DNA of 64,000 nucleotides from NCBI RefSeq assembly GCF_014189455.1, contig NZ_CP050299.1:310001-374000 (forward strand), given 5' to 3'. The notes under the pieces are model-generated. The model did no database searches and was not told where the DNA came from. It was given only the letters and a program-made list of their open reading frames with translations. The stretch comes from Mesorhizobium huakuii (lineage in GTDB: Bacteria > Pseudomonadota > Alphaproteobacteria > Rhizobiales > Rhizobiaceae). Below, piece by piece: positions 37,063-47,339 of the stretch. Both the position numbers and the translations under genes were made by a program. Within the stretch, counting starts at the first letter, position 1; every line of letters starts with the position of its first letter.

Positions 37063-37409
37063 TCACAGTGGTGCCGACCGACCGGATTTACCTTTGTTGC
37101 GGTGAGACCGATATGCGCCGCGGGATCAACAGCCTGGCACGCATGGTGCAGCAGGTGCTCGCGCTCGACCCGCATACCGGCGCGATCTTCTGCTTCCGTG
37201 GACGCAAGGGTCATATCATCAAGATTCTGGCGCATGACGACCAGGGGTTCTGCCTTTTTACAAAACGGCTTTCCGAGGGTTGTTTTGCCTGGCCGACGAC
37301 CAAGGATCAGGTGACTGTGTCGCTTACCAAGGCAGAGCTTTCGCTGCTTCTGGAGGGGATCGATTGGCGCCGGCCGAGCAAGACCTATCGGCCGCGTTTG
37401 GCTGGCTGA
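37059..37409 (+). CDS. tnpB: IS66 TnpB
   Basis: 116 residues from a TTG start overlapping the tnpA stop. Contains the IS66 Orf2 signature RIYLCCGETDMRRGINSLARMVQQVLALDPHTGAIFCFRGRKGHIIKIL and FAWPTTKDQVTVSLT. The frame is open much further upstream but that part lies in tnpA. Confidence 0.9.
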   Translation: MITVVPTDRIYLCCGETDMRRGINSLARMVQQVLALDPHTGAIFCFRGRKGHIIKILAHDDQGFCLFTKRLSEGCFAWPTTKDQVTVSLTKAELSLLLEGIDWRRPSKTYRPRLAG

Positions 37410-37481
37410 TTTTGCTCGTTTCTTATTGATTTTGTGTCGATTTTGCTTCCGTGACGAGGGTCTTTCGGGTATGTAATTTGG

Positions 37482-39065
37482 GTGTCGGAACAAGCTCCCT
37501 CAACCGCTGATTTCTTCGCTCGGATCGCCCTTCTGGAGGCGGCCGTTTCTGCCCGTGACATCGCCATTGCCGAACGGGATGAGCAGCTGCGAAGAGAGCG
37601 CGCCGAGGCCGCACTTCGCATCCAGCGCCTGCAGCTGCGGATCGATCGCTTCAACCGCAAGGCCTTCGGCCGCTCCTCCGAGAAGCTGGGCCAGATGCGG
37701 CTCGAACTCGAAGATCTCGAGACCGATTTCGCCGCCAGCGTGCCCGATATCGAGCTGCCCATCGTTGCTGACACCGACAAGGTCCGGGTGTTGCCGGTGC
37801 GTAAGCTCAACCCGAACCTGCCGCGCAAGCGGGCCGTTCGCGAGCCGTCTTGCGCATGTTGCCCGGGCTGCGGCGGCGATCTGCGCGCCATGGGCGAAGA
37901 TAGCGAGGAGATGCTCGATCTGGTCGCCCAGGCCTGGCAGGTGATGGAGACCATTCGACCCAAGTACAGCTGCCGGACCTGCGATAAAATCATCCAGGCG
38001 CCGGCGCCAGCCAAGGCCATTGCACGCGGTAAGCTCAGCTATGCCGCGCTCGCCCATATCATGATGGCGAAGTGGGGTTATCATCTGCCCTTCTACCGTC
38101 TGGCCCAGATGATGGCCGCCAAGGGCGTCGATATCGAGCGATCCACGCTTTCGCGCAGCGCCGGCTACGCCGCCGCTTTGCTCGATCCGATCTACAACCG
38201 CATCCGTGAGATCGGCCGTACCCGCACCAAGATTCATACCGACGACACGCGGCTTCCGATCCTGGCGCCCGGCAACGGCAAGACCCACAAGGGCGCGCTC
38301 TGGGTTTACGTCGCCGACGACCGCAATTCGGGTTCGCAGGAGCCGCCGATCGCCTGGTATCGCGCCACCATGGGCCGCGCCGGCGAGAGCGTAATGACCG
38401 AGCTCGCCGGATTTGCCGGCACGCTCCAGGCCGACGGTTTCAGCGGCTATAACCAGCTCTACAAGGGCGGCGCCATTCGAGAAGCTGCCTGCCTGGCCCA
38501 TCTGCGTCGCAAGATATTCGACGTTCACGACAGCCAGCCGACCGAGCTCAGCACGACGGCGATGGCCGGTATCCAGGCGATCTACCGGATCGAGGAAGAG
38601 ATACGGGGGCTCCCGCCCGCCGAGCGATTGGCCGCACGACGAAGTCGGACCCGACCACTGGTCCGCGCGCTGCGACGACAGCTCATGCGCCAGGGCAAGG
38701 GTTTGTCGCGCCATGCCGATATCGCGAAGGCCTTCGCCTATGGCACCAACCGATGGCGCGCGTTCAATCGCTTCCTCTACGATGGCCAGCTCGAGCCCGA
38801 CAACCTGATCGCGGAGCGGGCGATTCGTGGATTTACAGTCGGCAGGCGCAACTGGCTTTTCTCGGGCAGCTTCGCCGCGGCAGAGCGGTCAGCGGTCGTG
38901 CTCAGCATCATTGAGACCTGCAAGCTCTGCGGCGTCGATGCCGAAGCCTACATGGCCGATGTCACCGAGCGCATCCAGAACGACTGGCCAGCCTCGCGAT
39001 GGGATGAGCTGATGCCGTGGAATTGGGTGCGCCGCCAAGCGATGCCGCTCTCCTTGGCGGCATGA
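37482..39065 (+). CDS. tnpC: IS66 TnpC transposase
   Basis: 527 residues. Leucine-rich coiled coil at 20-70, zinc-binding CACCPGCGGDLRAMGED, DDE core with KIHTDDTRLPILAPGNGKTHKGALWVYVADDR and LQADGFSGYNQLY, and C-terminal NLIAERAIRGFTVGRRNWLFSGSFAAAERSAV. Full length. Its stop overlaps the next gene as ATGA. Confidence 0.93.
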   Translation: MSEQAPSTADFFARIALLEAAVSARDIAIAERDEQLRRERAEAALRIQRLQLRIDRFNRKAFGRSSEKLGQMRLELEDLETDFAASVPDIELPIVADTDKVRVLPVRKLNPNLPRKRAVREPSCACCPGCGGDLRAMGEDSEEMLDLVAQAWQVMETIRPKYSCRTCDKIIQAPAPAKAIARGKLSYAALAHIMMAKWGYHLPFYRLAQMMAAKGVDIERSTLSRSAGYAAALLDPIYNRIREIGRTRTKIHTDDTRLPILAPGNGKTHKGALWVYVADDRNSGSQEPPIAWYRATMGRAGESVMTELAGFAGTLQADGFSGYNQLYKGGAIREAACLAHLRRKIFDVHDSQPTELSTTAMAGIQAIYRIEEEIRGLPPAERLAARRSRTRPLVRALRRQLMRQGKGLSRHADIAKAFAYGTNRWRAFNRFLYDGQLEPDNLIAERAIRGFTVGRRNWLFSGSFAAAERSAVVLSIIETCKLCGVDAEAYMADVTERIQNDWPASRWDELMPWNWVRRQAMPLSLAA

Positions 39066-39663
39066 GCGCAATCGATGACATGGCGCTGTCGGACGAGGCG
39101 CTCGAGGCCTGGATGGCCATCAAACCCGCCCCCCGCCCGCTGGTGCGGACGATGTCGGCGCTGGATGGCTTCGTAACGGCGGCGGTCACCGGGCCGCGGT
39201 TCCCGGACCCGCAAGACTGGATGTGCCCGCTCATGGGGTTGCCGCGCGACGTCCTGGCCAAAGGATCTGCAACCGATCACGCCGTGTTTGCCAGCGTCGC
39301 CAGGATCCACAACCGGATCAACGAGACGCTCTTCGACAGACCGCAGGACTATGCGCCCCGTTTCGCCACCAAGCCCAGCGGCGGCATCGACCCGCGGCCG
39401 TGGTGCCAGGGGTTCTACGCGGCCATCAATCTCAACATCAAAAAATGGAAACGGCTACTCGACCTCGACAACCCCAACCACGGCCTGCTGCTGCCGATCC
39501 TGATCTACTGCGTCGACAAAAGGGGCGGCCCGTCCTCGGCAAGCCCAGGCCAGGGCCAGAGACCGCGCGCTTCATCGAGCATGAGGCCTACAAAGACATC
39601 GCCCTCGTCATCCCCGCCCTGCGCGAACTCCACTACGTCACCCGTTATGACGATCCGCAGTGA
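39062..39663 (+). pseudogene. IS66 passenger gene, YecA/UPF0149-like, frameshifted
   Basis: Starts MSAIDDMALSDEALEAWMAIKPAPRPLVRTMSALDGFVTAAVTGPRFPDPQDWMCPLMGL, the UPF0149/YecA pattern (a metal-binding small protein family of unclear role). Near 39525-39535 the frame changes by one base; the natural C-terminus continues in the other frame (PVLGKPRPGPETARFIEHEAYKDIALVIPALRELHYVTRYDD) to 39663. Translational coupling to tnpC and location inside the IS66 ends make it cargo of the element. Confidence 0.7.
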
Positions 39664-39752
39664 TCGCGGCGACGCGGACCAACGGCTTCCTATTATCTAC
39701 TATAGAGCACTATTTCGGGAAAGGTGCCTTGGCGCATCGCTTACGTTGCTTG

Positions 39753-40005
39753 TGCTGACGCTTTAGAAGCGGAATCGTCAGGTTTTTCTCCTGGTTTTTA
39801 AGCGCGGTTCTGTCGCGCATCAGACCATCGCGGGCGCTGATCAGTTCGGCCAACCTTGCCTGTTCGGGGTTTATAGCCGGGCGCACGGGTGGCTGCATTG
39901 TGCTAGCCATGCGGGCCAGCATCACTGCATCGATCCGGTCGGTCTTGGCCAGGGTTCCAGCTGCTTGGGCAAAGCGCCGCGCACGAGCGGGATTGAGCTT
40001 GACCC
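39753..40005 (-). pseudogene. IS110-family transposase, middle/N-terminal fragment
   Basis: Reads KLNPARARRFAQAAGTLAKTDRIDAVMLARMASTMQPPVRPAINPEQARLAELISARDGLMRDRTALKNQEKNLTIPLLKRQHK and, after skipping the IS66 element, joins QRLNQIDQHI at 36567. The N-terminal catalytic part is missing beyond about 40005, where unrelated DNA begins. Confidence 0.85.
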
Positions 40006-40094
40006 CACTTAAACACCGCCTGTAAGAATATGTAATTATATCAGCACGTTAGGCGCGCGCCGGCGCGTGTTACCACTACATTTTGGGGATGATC

Positions 40095-41782
40095 TCAGGC
40101 GAGTTGTTCGTCGAGGTTGTGTGGCAGAGCGATGCCAGATGCCTTGAAGACGTTGCCCACTTGGCCCGTAACGTGGGTTCTGGTGGTGACGATGCGACCA
40201 TCCTTTTCGATGGTGGCTTCCTGGAGGCGATCGAGATCGCGTAGGAGCGGCTGCCATTCGGGCGTCAGGCCTTTGGCCCGGCAGAGGCGGCGCAGTTCCT
40301 TGCTGAGCACGAGCGCCAGGAACGAGCAGAACACATGCCCGCGGATGGCGGCATCGGATTGGTGGAAGATCGGCCGGGTATTGAAGGTTGCCTTGGCGGC
40401 GCGGAACAGGCTCTCGACCTCGAGCAAATCGCGATACCGCAGCACGGCCTGGAGCGGGGTCACCTTCGCGTTGGTCCGCACCACGGTGATGCCGTCGTAC
40501 CGGGCTTCCTCGGCAAGCTTGCCGACATCGATCTTGAAGTTCTTGCCGCTGGCCTTGAGGTAACGCCGGTAGGCCGAGTTGCCGACCAGTGCCTTGTCGC
40601 CCTTCTTGAGCTGCGCCTCGAGGCCGGCGATGATCGCCTGGCGGTCGGCCTTGTCCTTCTCGGCCTCGGCGTCATTGCGGCTGACGATGTAGCGGTCTTT
40701 ACCGACCTTGACCTCTTTGACCCACAACTGAGTTTCACCGCGCTGGCGCTCGAGAACGAGCGGAACCATCGGTGCCGCGTCATTGAGTACGACGTTGTGG
40801 ATCACGCTGCTCGAGCGTTCGCGGGCCCCCAGAATGTATTCCATGCCCAGCTTTTCGAGCGCGGCGATGGTATCGGCGCTGATCATGCCGCGATCGGCGA
40901 CAACGCAGGCGCGTGTGACGCCGAAGCGCGTTCGCAGCCGATCGACCACCGGCAACAGGACGGTCACGTCAGCGGTGTTGCCGGGCACCATCTCGGTGCA
41001 GATCGGCCGGCCCTCGGCATCAACGACCAGCGCCAGGATCATTTGCGCCAGATCGGGGCGGAAGTCCTTGGAATGCCCGCGCTTGCCCAGCGTCTCGCCG
41101 CCCGCGCCATGGAAGGACAACGAGGTTGTGTCCATGAACACAAGGCTGAGGTCGGTGAACAGGTCCTGCCGGCGCGCGAAGAGCTTTTCCTCGATCGCGT
41201 CTTTCACGCAGCGCGCCACCAGCGCGCCTTGCGCCTTTCGCCGAGTTCCTCGCCCAGCCACGCCATGGCCCGGTAAAAGTGATGGAGCGCCAGACCCTCG
41301 GCGCCCTCGATACCATAATCGGCCATCCAGTTCGCGCAGTCGCGGTCCGAGCCCGAGACGAACAGCCGATGCAGCGTGCCAACGAACACCGCCCGTTCCA
41401 CCGCAAAGCCGAACTGGCGCCCTTCCAGCAGAACGGTTTTGCCGTCGCGGACACTTTCCACGAGGTAGAGATAGCGGTGGCCGCGGGCCACCTCTTCCAG
41501 CACATCGCCGATCCCGAGCCGCTGCCACAGCCGCCCGAACAACAGCGGACCGCCGATGCGGCGAGAGGCAATTCGCCCCGCGTCAATGTCGGACAGGATG
41601 AGGCTGCGTTCGCCATGGCGCGCAATCGAGGCCGCCAATCTGTCAAGTTCGCCGCTGGCAACCAGCGCATCCTTGCGGCCCAGCGCCTTTATCGTGCGCT
41701 GGCGAACGGTTTTGCCGTCGCGGACACTTTCCACGAGGTAAAGATAGCGGTGGCCGCGCGCGACTCTCTCAACGACAAACAT
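40095..41782 (-). pseudogene. IS1634-family transposase with frameshift and internal duplication
   Basis: The 5-prime part (to 41204) reads MFVVERVARGHRYLYLVESVRDGKTVRQRTIKALGRKDALVASGELDRLA and GEELGERRKA; the rest continues in another frame from about 41235 (KAQGALVARCVKDAIEEKLFARRQDLFTDLSLVFMDTTSLSFHGAGGETLGKRGHSKD) with the DDE core and the C-terminal RPIFHQSDAAIRGHVFCSFLALVL block. A segment encoding VARGHRYLYLVESVRDGKTV occurs twice. The element is therefore not functional as read. Confidence 0.85.
41440..41765. repeat. Two near-identical copies of about 50 bp within the IS1634 gene
   Basis: The copies lie at about 41442-41493 and 41709-41760 in the same orientation and share ACGGTTTTGCCGTCGCGGAC and the following bases with one difference. 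They encode the same 20 residues. The distal copy fits the family; the proximal one appears inserted between DVLEE and LLEGRQ. Confidence 0.8.
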
Positions 41783-41913
41783 GCCAGCGTTGTTATCGAA
41801 TAAATGCCATCAAATCCATACAACATACGGCTAGCAGATCAAATGTTGTTACCACACATTTTCGCGCCGAAAACTCAAGGCGAGTGAATTCAATAGCTTA
41901 ACGGACAGCGTTC

Positions 41914-43636
41914 GTAACCGGGGCAGATTACCGGGCGGTGGGGGTTTGCAGGCGCGTGCTTTCGTGATTCACCCTTTGCGTGACGCTACCACCGACTGAT
42001 TCGCTTGAAGGCCTGTCGCTCGCGGAACTCCGCGGGCTGGTTTCTGCGCTGATCGGCGAAGTGCGCGGTCTTCAAGGCCGGGTCGAGAGCCTTGAGATCG
42101 AGAACCAGGCGCTACGCGCCGAGAACCAGACCCTGAAGGATGAGATCGCCCGGCTGAAGGACCTGCCGCCGCGTCCCCCGGTCAAGCCGACCAAGCCATC
42201 GGGCATGGAGAAGGCGACGCAGCCGACATCTGGCAAGGGCAAGCGCCGCCGGCGCGGCGCCAAGCGCGACGGCGGTCGCGTGAGCCGCGAGGTGACGGTT
42301 GCGGTGAGCGCTCCTGCGGGCTCTCGCTTCAAGGGGTATGAGACGATCCTGGTGCGCGATCTGGCGTTGTCGGCCGAGGTGGTGCGCTATCGCCGCGAGC
42401 GCTGGGTGACACCGACCGGCGAAACGATGGTGGCGCCCTTGCCGGCGGGGATCATCGGCGGCTGGGGCGCGAACCTGCGCCGCTTCATTCTGGCCTGTCA
42501 CATTCAAGGCCAGGTGACGACGGAGCGGTTGACGGCGTTGTTGACCGGGATCGGGGTCGACATTTCGAAGCGCCAGGTGGTGCGGCTGATTTCGGAGGGC
42601 CTGGAGGCCTTCGCGGCGGAGGACCGTGACGTGCTGCGCGCCGGGCTGGCTACGGCGCCCTGGATCACCGTCGATGATACGTCGGCGCGCCACGCCCACC
42701 AGGACGGCTACACCACCCAGATCGGCGATCGCCGCTTCACCGCGTTCCGCACCGGGCGATCGAAGTCACGGGAGGCGTTCCTGGCGACGCTGCGTGCCGG
42801 GCACAGCGATTACTTCATCAATGAAGAGGCCCTGGCCTATATGCGCGGCCGCAACCTCGCCGGTCCGGTGATCGCGCGGCTGGCGGCTGCGCCGCACAAG
42901 GCATTTGCCGACAGCGCCGCATGGCAGGCGCATCTGGCCGCACTCGGCCTCGACCAGCTCGCGGTTGAGCCCAACCCAGTCAGGATCGCCACCGAAGGGG
43001 CGATGTGGGGAGCGATCCGCCACCACGGCTTTCTTGGCGATACCGTGGTCGTGTCCGATGATGCCGGCCAGTTCCGCATCGGCGACCATGCTCTGTGCTG
43101 GGTCCACGCCGAGCGGCTCGTCCACAAATTGATACCCGTGACCCCGGATCAACGTCAGGCCGTCGACATCATGCGCCAGTTGATCTGGTGGTTCTATCGC
43201 GACCTCAAGAGCTACCAGCGTGCTCCTTGTCCGCGCCACGCGGCGGCCCTGCGCGCCCGCTTCGAGCGCCTGTTCAAACGACGAACCGGCTACGTCATGC
43301 TCGACCGGCTTCTTGCCAGGCTGCATCGCCGCAAGCATGAACTCCTGCGCGTTCTCGATCGTCCCGAGATCCCGCTCCACACCAATGGTTCGGAAAACGA
43401 CATCCGCACCTTCGTCACCAAGCGCAAGATCTCCGGCGGAACCGTCAGCGAGGCAGGCAAGAACGCCCGCGACGTCCTGCTCGGCCTGATGAAGACCTGC
43501 ATCAAGCTCGACGTCTCATTCTTCCGCTATCTCGGCGACCGCCTCGGCATACCAACACAAGAGTCGATTCCGCCGCTCCCGGATCTCGTTAGGCAAGCCG
43601 CTCAAGCCTGACTGCCCGGTAATCTGCCCCGGTTAC
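41914..43636 (+). mobile_element. IS66-family single-ORF element (ISBst12-like)
   Basis: Inverted repeats GTAACCGGGGCAGATTACCG (left, 41914) and its reverse complement (right, ending 43636) bound one transposase gene. No 8-bp direct repeat is seen at the flanks, so one flank has been rearranged since insertion. Confidence 0.88.
41980..43611 (+). CDS. IS66-family (ISBst12-like) transposase
   Basis: 543 residues. N-terminal coiled coil (EVRGLQGRVESLEIENQALRAENQTLKDEIARLKDLPPRPPVKPTKPSGM), basic segment, then the DDE core with ITVDDTSARHAHQDGYTTQIGD, VVSDDAGQFRIGDHALCWVHAERLVHKL and the C-terminal LHTNGSENDIRTFVTKRKISGGTVSEAGKNARDVLLGLMKTC. This is the single-ORF IS66 relative without tnpA/tnpB. 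Intact. Confidence 0.93.
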   Translation: MTLPPTDSLEGLSLAELRGLVSALIGEVRGLQGRVESLEIENQALRAENQTLKDEIARLKDLPPRPPVKPTKPSGMEKATQPTSGKGKRRRRGAKRDGGRVSREVTVAVSAPAGSRFKGYETILVRDLALSAEVVRYRRERWVTPTGETMVAPLPAGIIGGWGANLRRFILACHIQGQVTTERLTALLTGIGVDISKRQVVRLISEGLEAFAAEDRDVLRAGLATAPWITVDDTSARHAHQDGYTTQIGDRRFTAFRTGRSKSREAFLATLRAGHSDYFINEEALAYMRGRNLAGPVIARLAAAPHKAFADSAAWQAHLAALGLDQLAVEPNPVRIATEGAMWGAIRHHGFLGDTVVVSDDAGQFRIGDHALCWVHAERLVHKLIPVTPDQRQAVDIMRQLIWWFYRDLKSYQRAPCPRHAAALRARFERLFKRRTGYVMLDRLLARLHRRKHELLRVLDRPEIPLHTNGSENDIRTFVTKRKISGGTVSEAGKNARDVLLGLMKTCIKLDVSFFRYLGDRLGIPTQESIPPLPDLVRQAAQA

Positions 43637-43887
43637 AGAGTGCGGAGAGTGCGGCGGCACGCCGACTGAAACATCACCCTGTTTGGGACGCGACAAACCC
43701 GACAACACGGAGCGCGAGGTGCGCGAGAACCGCAACGAGTAAATTGTGCAATCGGGCGAGCCGCTGACGCTTGTGCTGAACCGCGCGGCCCGCGAACTCA
43801 GTCTGTCGTCCGGATGCTCGACCGCAGTTGCCCCCGCCCAGAGGGCCAAATCACCGCGGCCCTCATCGGCCTTCGACGGCCTTCGAC

Positions 43888-43910
43888 TCGTCGGCTTCTC
43901 GAAAGCGCCA
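43888..43910 (+). promoter_or_regulatory. tts-box-like sequence, apparently orphan
   Basis: TCGTCGGCTTCTCGAAAGCG differs at two positions from the core TCGTCAGCTTNTCGAAAGCT bound by TtsI in rhizobia. No intact coding sequence follows within several hundred bases, so it may have served an effector gene now deleted. Confidence 0.45.
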
Positions 43911-44289
43911 GTTGTCAGAGCAATGAGGAAATTCCGGCTGTGAGTCCTGCCGGAACGCACACGCCAGACAGTGACCCACGCAGGGCTGCCGGATACGCTC
44001 CCCCGGAGTGCGCCACCGAACCGGTGGATCTCGGTTCCGGCGGCGACAGGCGTGCCGATCTCGACGGCCGCCACCTCGTTGGCCTCAAGCCCCCCATCTG
44101 ACCTGCTCCCACCACGTGACAAGCGCCCCCGCCATGAAAGAGATCGTCTCGACATCAGGTGCAGTTCCGGCATCCCGCTCGAGCACATGCGGTGCTCGCC
44201 TCAGCGCCATCGCTTCTCGCGTGCACGCCTCGTGAGGCTAGCAAAGGGGATGGAATGTGCCCGACGGCTCGGCCGCAGCATGCAGGATC

Positions 44290-44430
44290 AGGAACGACCA
44301 TGGCCGCCGCGCCCGCGATCGTGCCAGTGCACTCCGCTCGAACTTCCCGGAGTGCAACGTCTCTGTTTCGAGAGCTTGCCAAGATAGCGCTTGTGCCGCG
44401 CCATGTCGCAGCATAGATGCGCCCCGCATA
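44290..44430 (-). pseudogene. Degenerate second copy of the TadD-like gene end
   Basis: On the minus strand it reads (with frame changes) QALSWQALETETLHSGKFERSAL, and the DNA around TTCGAGAGCTTG.CA.GATAGCG and GCGCTTGTGCCGCG matches the gene at 47703-48233 closely, with an internal deletion. It is a partial duplicate of the y4yS-like gene. Confidence 0.6.
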
Positions 44431-44819
44431 ACCACCAGGGCGGGGACGCGATCGTGTCCCAGGGAGTGGTGTAGCTGACGGCTTGGTCGCCGCGCTCTCC
44501 GGCATTGGGCCGGGATGATCAGCGTGCCACGGCTGGCAGGCTTCTCTGATTGGGGTCGTTGAGGTCAAGCTCCTCCTGATATTTTTCCGGACCATGTCGC
44601 CCCGCGGGTCACTCGCTTCTCTTCGCGGTCGACGTTAGGCCGCCGCATGATGGGGTCAGTAGAGCGAGGCGTCTCAATCTGTTGAACGACTTTGGGAGAG
44701 TTCGCCCAGGATCGTGCCTGCTAACGAGATCACCTTGCCCATCGTCCCCACGGGAACGATCCGGATCACGCCCTTTCGGGCGGAATAAACTCCTCCTTCG
44801 TTGGTCCGTTATCCCCATT

Positions 44820-45857
44820 TCATGCCGATACGCGGCCGGGTGCCTTGCCGAAGCGGAATTCTGTTGCATCACTCCACATGCGATGCAGAATGACAGCGAG
44901 CTTGCGGGCAACAGCAACTCGGGCTCGAGCCATACCGCGCCGTTTGGCGACGTTCATGCCCCAGGCTCTGAGGCTCGACCATTTCTTGCTGAGCACGAGC
45001 AGCGAATGGGCTGCCTCATAGAGAGCCGTGCGGGCGAGTTCGTCACCGCATCGGCTGACCTTGCCCTGAATGTCCGTCTCACCAGATTGATAGCGTGCCG
45101 GGGTCAGACCCAGATGCGCGCCGACATCCCTCGAGCGACGAAAGCGGTCCGGCTGATCAATCGTGGCACGAAAGGCGAGCGCGGTGATGGGTCCCACACC
45201 TGGAACGCTCATCAGCCGCCGACAGACCTCTTCCTGGCGAACGAGACCGAGAACCTGCTTCGTCAGGCGGGCGAACTCTCCCAGCATTGTAGCGAGGATC
45301 GTCAGCAGTGGCTCGACCAAAGGCATGACAACCGGATCCGTGCCGGCCAACTCGCGCACACGACTGGCGAAGGCGGTTCGCGACGGCGTGCCCAGCTTGA
45401 TGCCGGCCTCCCGCAGGATCGCCCGAACCACGTTCTCGATGGTGCGCGTTTCGTTCAGCACCGTGCGGCGGGCGACGAGGAGGGATCGCCAGAGACGGCA
45501 CTGCCGGCTCTTGACATGCACCTGTCGATACCAGCCGGTGCGCATGATCTGCGCCAGCGCGCGGGCGTCATTCCGATCCGTCTTGTTTGGCATCATCTTC
45601 ATCGCCGCATTGGCCTGCCGGGTCTCGATGCAAATGGCCGGCAGGCCATCGGCGCACATCCCGTCGTGAAGCCAGGCCGTCAGCGAACACGCTTCGAGCC
45701 CGATGCGCTCCAGCGGCAGATCGACTTTCCGCAACGCTTCGATCAACGCCTGCGGCTCGCTCGCCGCACGCGTCTCCTTCACGATCCGCCCGGCCTCGTC
45801 GACCACGCAAATCGCGGTCTCTTCCAAAGACACGTCAAGTCCGGCAAAATACTTCAT
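44820..45857 (-). CDS. IS110-family transposase (DEDD)
   Basis: 345 residues: MKYFAGLDVSLEETAICVVDEAGRIVKETR, GLEACSLTAWLHDGM and PNKTDRNDARALAQIMRTGWY form the DEDD domain, and LMSVPGVGPITALAFRATIDQPDRFRRSRDVGAHLGLTPARYQSG the C-terminal domain. Intact. A 10-bp inverted pair GGCTGCTCCT/AGGAGCAGCC (45859 and 45914) lies just upstream. Confidence 0.95.
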   Translation of the reverse strand: MKYFAGLDVSLEETAICVVDEAGRIVKETRAASEPQALIEALRKVDLPLERIGLEACSLTAWLHDGMCADGLPAICIETRQANAAMKMMPNKTDRNDARALAQIMRTGWYRQVHVKSRQCRLWRSLLVARRTVLNETRTIENVVRAILREAGIKLGTPSRTAFASRVRELAGTDPVVMPLVEPLLTILATMLGEFARLTKQVLGLVRQEEVCRRLMSVPGVGPITALAFRATIDQPDRFRRSRDVGAHLGLTPARYQSGETDIQGKVSRCGDELARTALYEAAHSLLVLSKKWSSLRAWGMNVAKRRGMARARVAVARKLAVILHRMWSDATEFRFGKAPGRVSA

Positions 45858-45902
45858 GGCTGCTCCTCCTGATGTTTGTGGCGATCTACATCGACCACGT
45901 TC

Positions 45903-47141
45903 TCACATCTCGACAGGAGCAGCCGCCCTCAATCTGGCTCGGGCGAGACCCCAATCACCCCATCTGATGAGAGGATCATCGCTCATTTGGCTGATGGTTT
46001 CCAGCGTCATGTAGCGCGCCCGCTGCACGGCCCATTCGTCGTTCTGTTCGAGCAGGAGCGCGCCGACGAGGCGGACGATGGCGTCATCGTTGGGGAAGAT
46101 GCCGACGACCTCGGTGCGCCGCTTGATCTCGCCGTTGAGGCGCTCGATGGGGTTGGTGCTATGCAGCTTGGCACGGTGCTCCCTGGGGAAGGTCATGTAG
46201 GCCAGCACGTCGGGCTCGGCGTCGTCCATGATTGTCGCCAGCTTGGGCACCTTTGGCCGGATCTGGTCGGCGACGGCACGCCATTGGGTGCTGGCGGCTT
46301 CTGGCGTCTCCTGGGCAAACGCGGTGGCGATGAAGGCGGAGACGACGCGGCGCCCGCTCTTGCCGGCATGGGCCAGCACGTTCCTCATGAAGTGGACCCG
46401 GCAGCGCTGCCATGTCGCGCACAGCACCTTGGTGACGGCCGCCTTGATGCCTTCATGGGCATCGGAGACGACGAGCTTGACGCCCCTGAGGCCGCGGCGG
46501 GTCAGCTTGCGCAAAAACTCCGTCCAGATCGGCTCGGCCTCAGACGTGCCGACCTCCATGCCCAGCACCTCGCGCCGGCCGTCCGCGTTGACGCCGACGG
46601 CGATGATGACGGCGACCGAGACGATGCGGCCGCCGCGGCGCACCTTGAGGTAGGTGGCATCGATCCACAGGTATGGCCAGTCGCCCTCGATGGGTCTTTC
46701 AAGGAACGCTTTGACCTTGCCGTCGATCTCTTCGCACAGCCGGCTGACCTGGCTCTTGGAGATGCCGCTCATGCCCATGGCCTTGACCAGGTCGTCGACC
46801 GAGCGGGTCGAGATACCCTGGACGTAGGCCTCCTGGATGACGGCCGTCAGCGCCTTCTCCGCCATGCGCCGCGGTTCGAGGAAGCCCGGAAAGTAAGAGC
46901 CCTTCCTCAGCTTCGGGATGCGCAGCTCAACGGTGCCGGCGCGCGTCTCCCAGTCGCGCTCGCGATAGCCGTTGCGCTGGGCCGTGCGCAACGGGTTCTT
47001 CTCGCCATAGCCGGCGCCGGTGGCGGCGCCCACCTCCAGCTCCATCAGCCGCTCGGCGGCAAAGCCGATCATCTCGCGCAAGATATCGGCGTCGGGGGTC
47101 TTCTCCACTAGCGTGCGAAGCTTCATCATGTCGTCGGTCAT
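45903..47141 (-). CDS. IS256-family (mutator-type) transposase
   Basis: 412 residues: [102 protein letters not shown] and the [39 protein letters not shown] blocks are those of IS256. Intact. The right end of the element is probably near 47300. Confidence 0.95.
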   Translation of the reverse strand: MTDDMMKLRTLVEKTPDADILREMIGFAAERLMELEVGAATGAGYGEKNPLRTAQRNGYRERDWETRAGTVELRIPKLRKGSYFPGFLEPRRMAEKALTAVIQEAYVQGISTRSVDDLVKAMGMSGISKSQVSRLCEEIDGKVKAFLERPIEGDWPYLWIDATYLKVRRGGRIVSVAVIIAVGVNADGRREVLGMEVGTSEAEPIWTEFLRKLTRRGLRGVKLVVSDAHEGIKAAVTKVLCATWQRCRVHFMRNVLAHAGKSGRRVVSAFIATAFAQETPEAASTQWRAVADQIRPKVPKLATIMDDAEPDVLAYMTFPREHRAKLHSTNPIERLNGEIKRRTEVVGIFPNDDAIVRLVGALLLEQNDEWAVQRARYMTLETISQMSDDPLIRWGDWGLARARLRAAAPVEM

Positions 47142-47339
47142 CGGTGGTTCCTTCGAATCAGGTTGGTGTTAGCAACCAGACCCTACCGGGGAACATCGAT
47201 GACCACCGCAAAGCCGCTCGCTCGCTACGGCGCTGTTGAGGGCGCGCTCGCGAGCGGCTTCGCTACCCCCGAGCTACACCACGTCTGGGGACACGACCGG
47301 GGACCGCAGCAGATTGCCGCTTCGCTGCAAGAGCCGCCG

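Larger units (their letters stand above)
36568..39744 (+). mobile_element. Complete IS66-family element with a passenger gene, inside an IS110 copy
   Basis: Perfect 24-bp terminal inverted repeats (beginning GTAAGCGATGCGCC) and an 8-bp direct repeat GTTGCTTG (36560-36567 and 39745-39752) define the ends exactly; length 3177 bp. It carries tnpA, tnpB, tnpC and a fourth gene encoding a YecA/UPF0149-like protein. Excision rejoins the two halves of the IS110 transposase gene. Confidence 0.95.
43637..44819. other. IS-flanked scar region with an orphan tts-box-like site
   Basis: No intact gene. It contains a tts-box-like sequence at 43888-43910, a degenerate copy of the 3-prime part of the TadD-like gene at about 44290-44430, and otherwise unassignable GC-rich sequence. 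It looks like the remains of a T3SS-linked segment broken up by insertions. Confidence 0.4.

Noticed and set aside
40335..41276. 313-codon plus-strand frame
   Set aside because: Shadow of the IS1634 transposase core.
45876..47111. 411-codon open frame on the plus strand
   Set aside because: Shadow of the IS256 transposase on the other strand; the translation is low-complexity and unrelated to any family.
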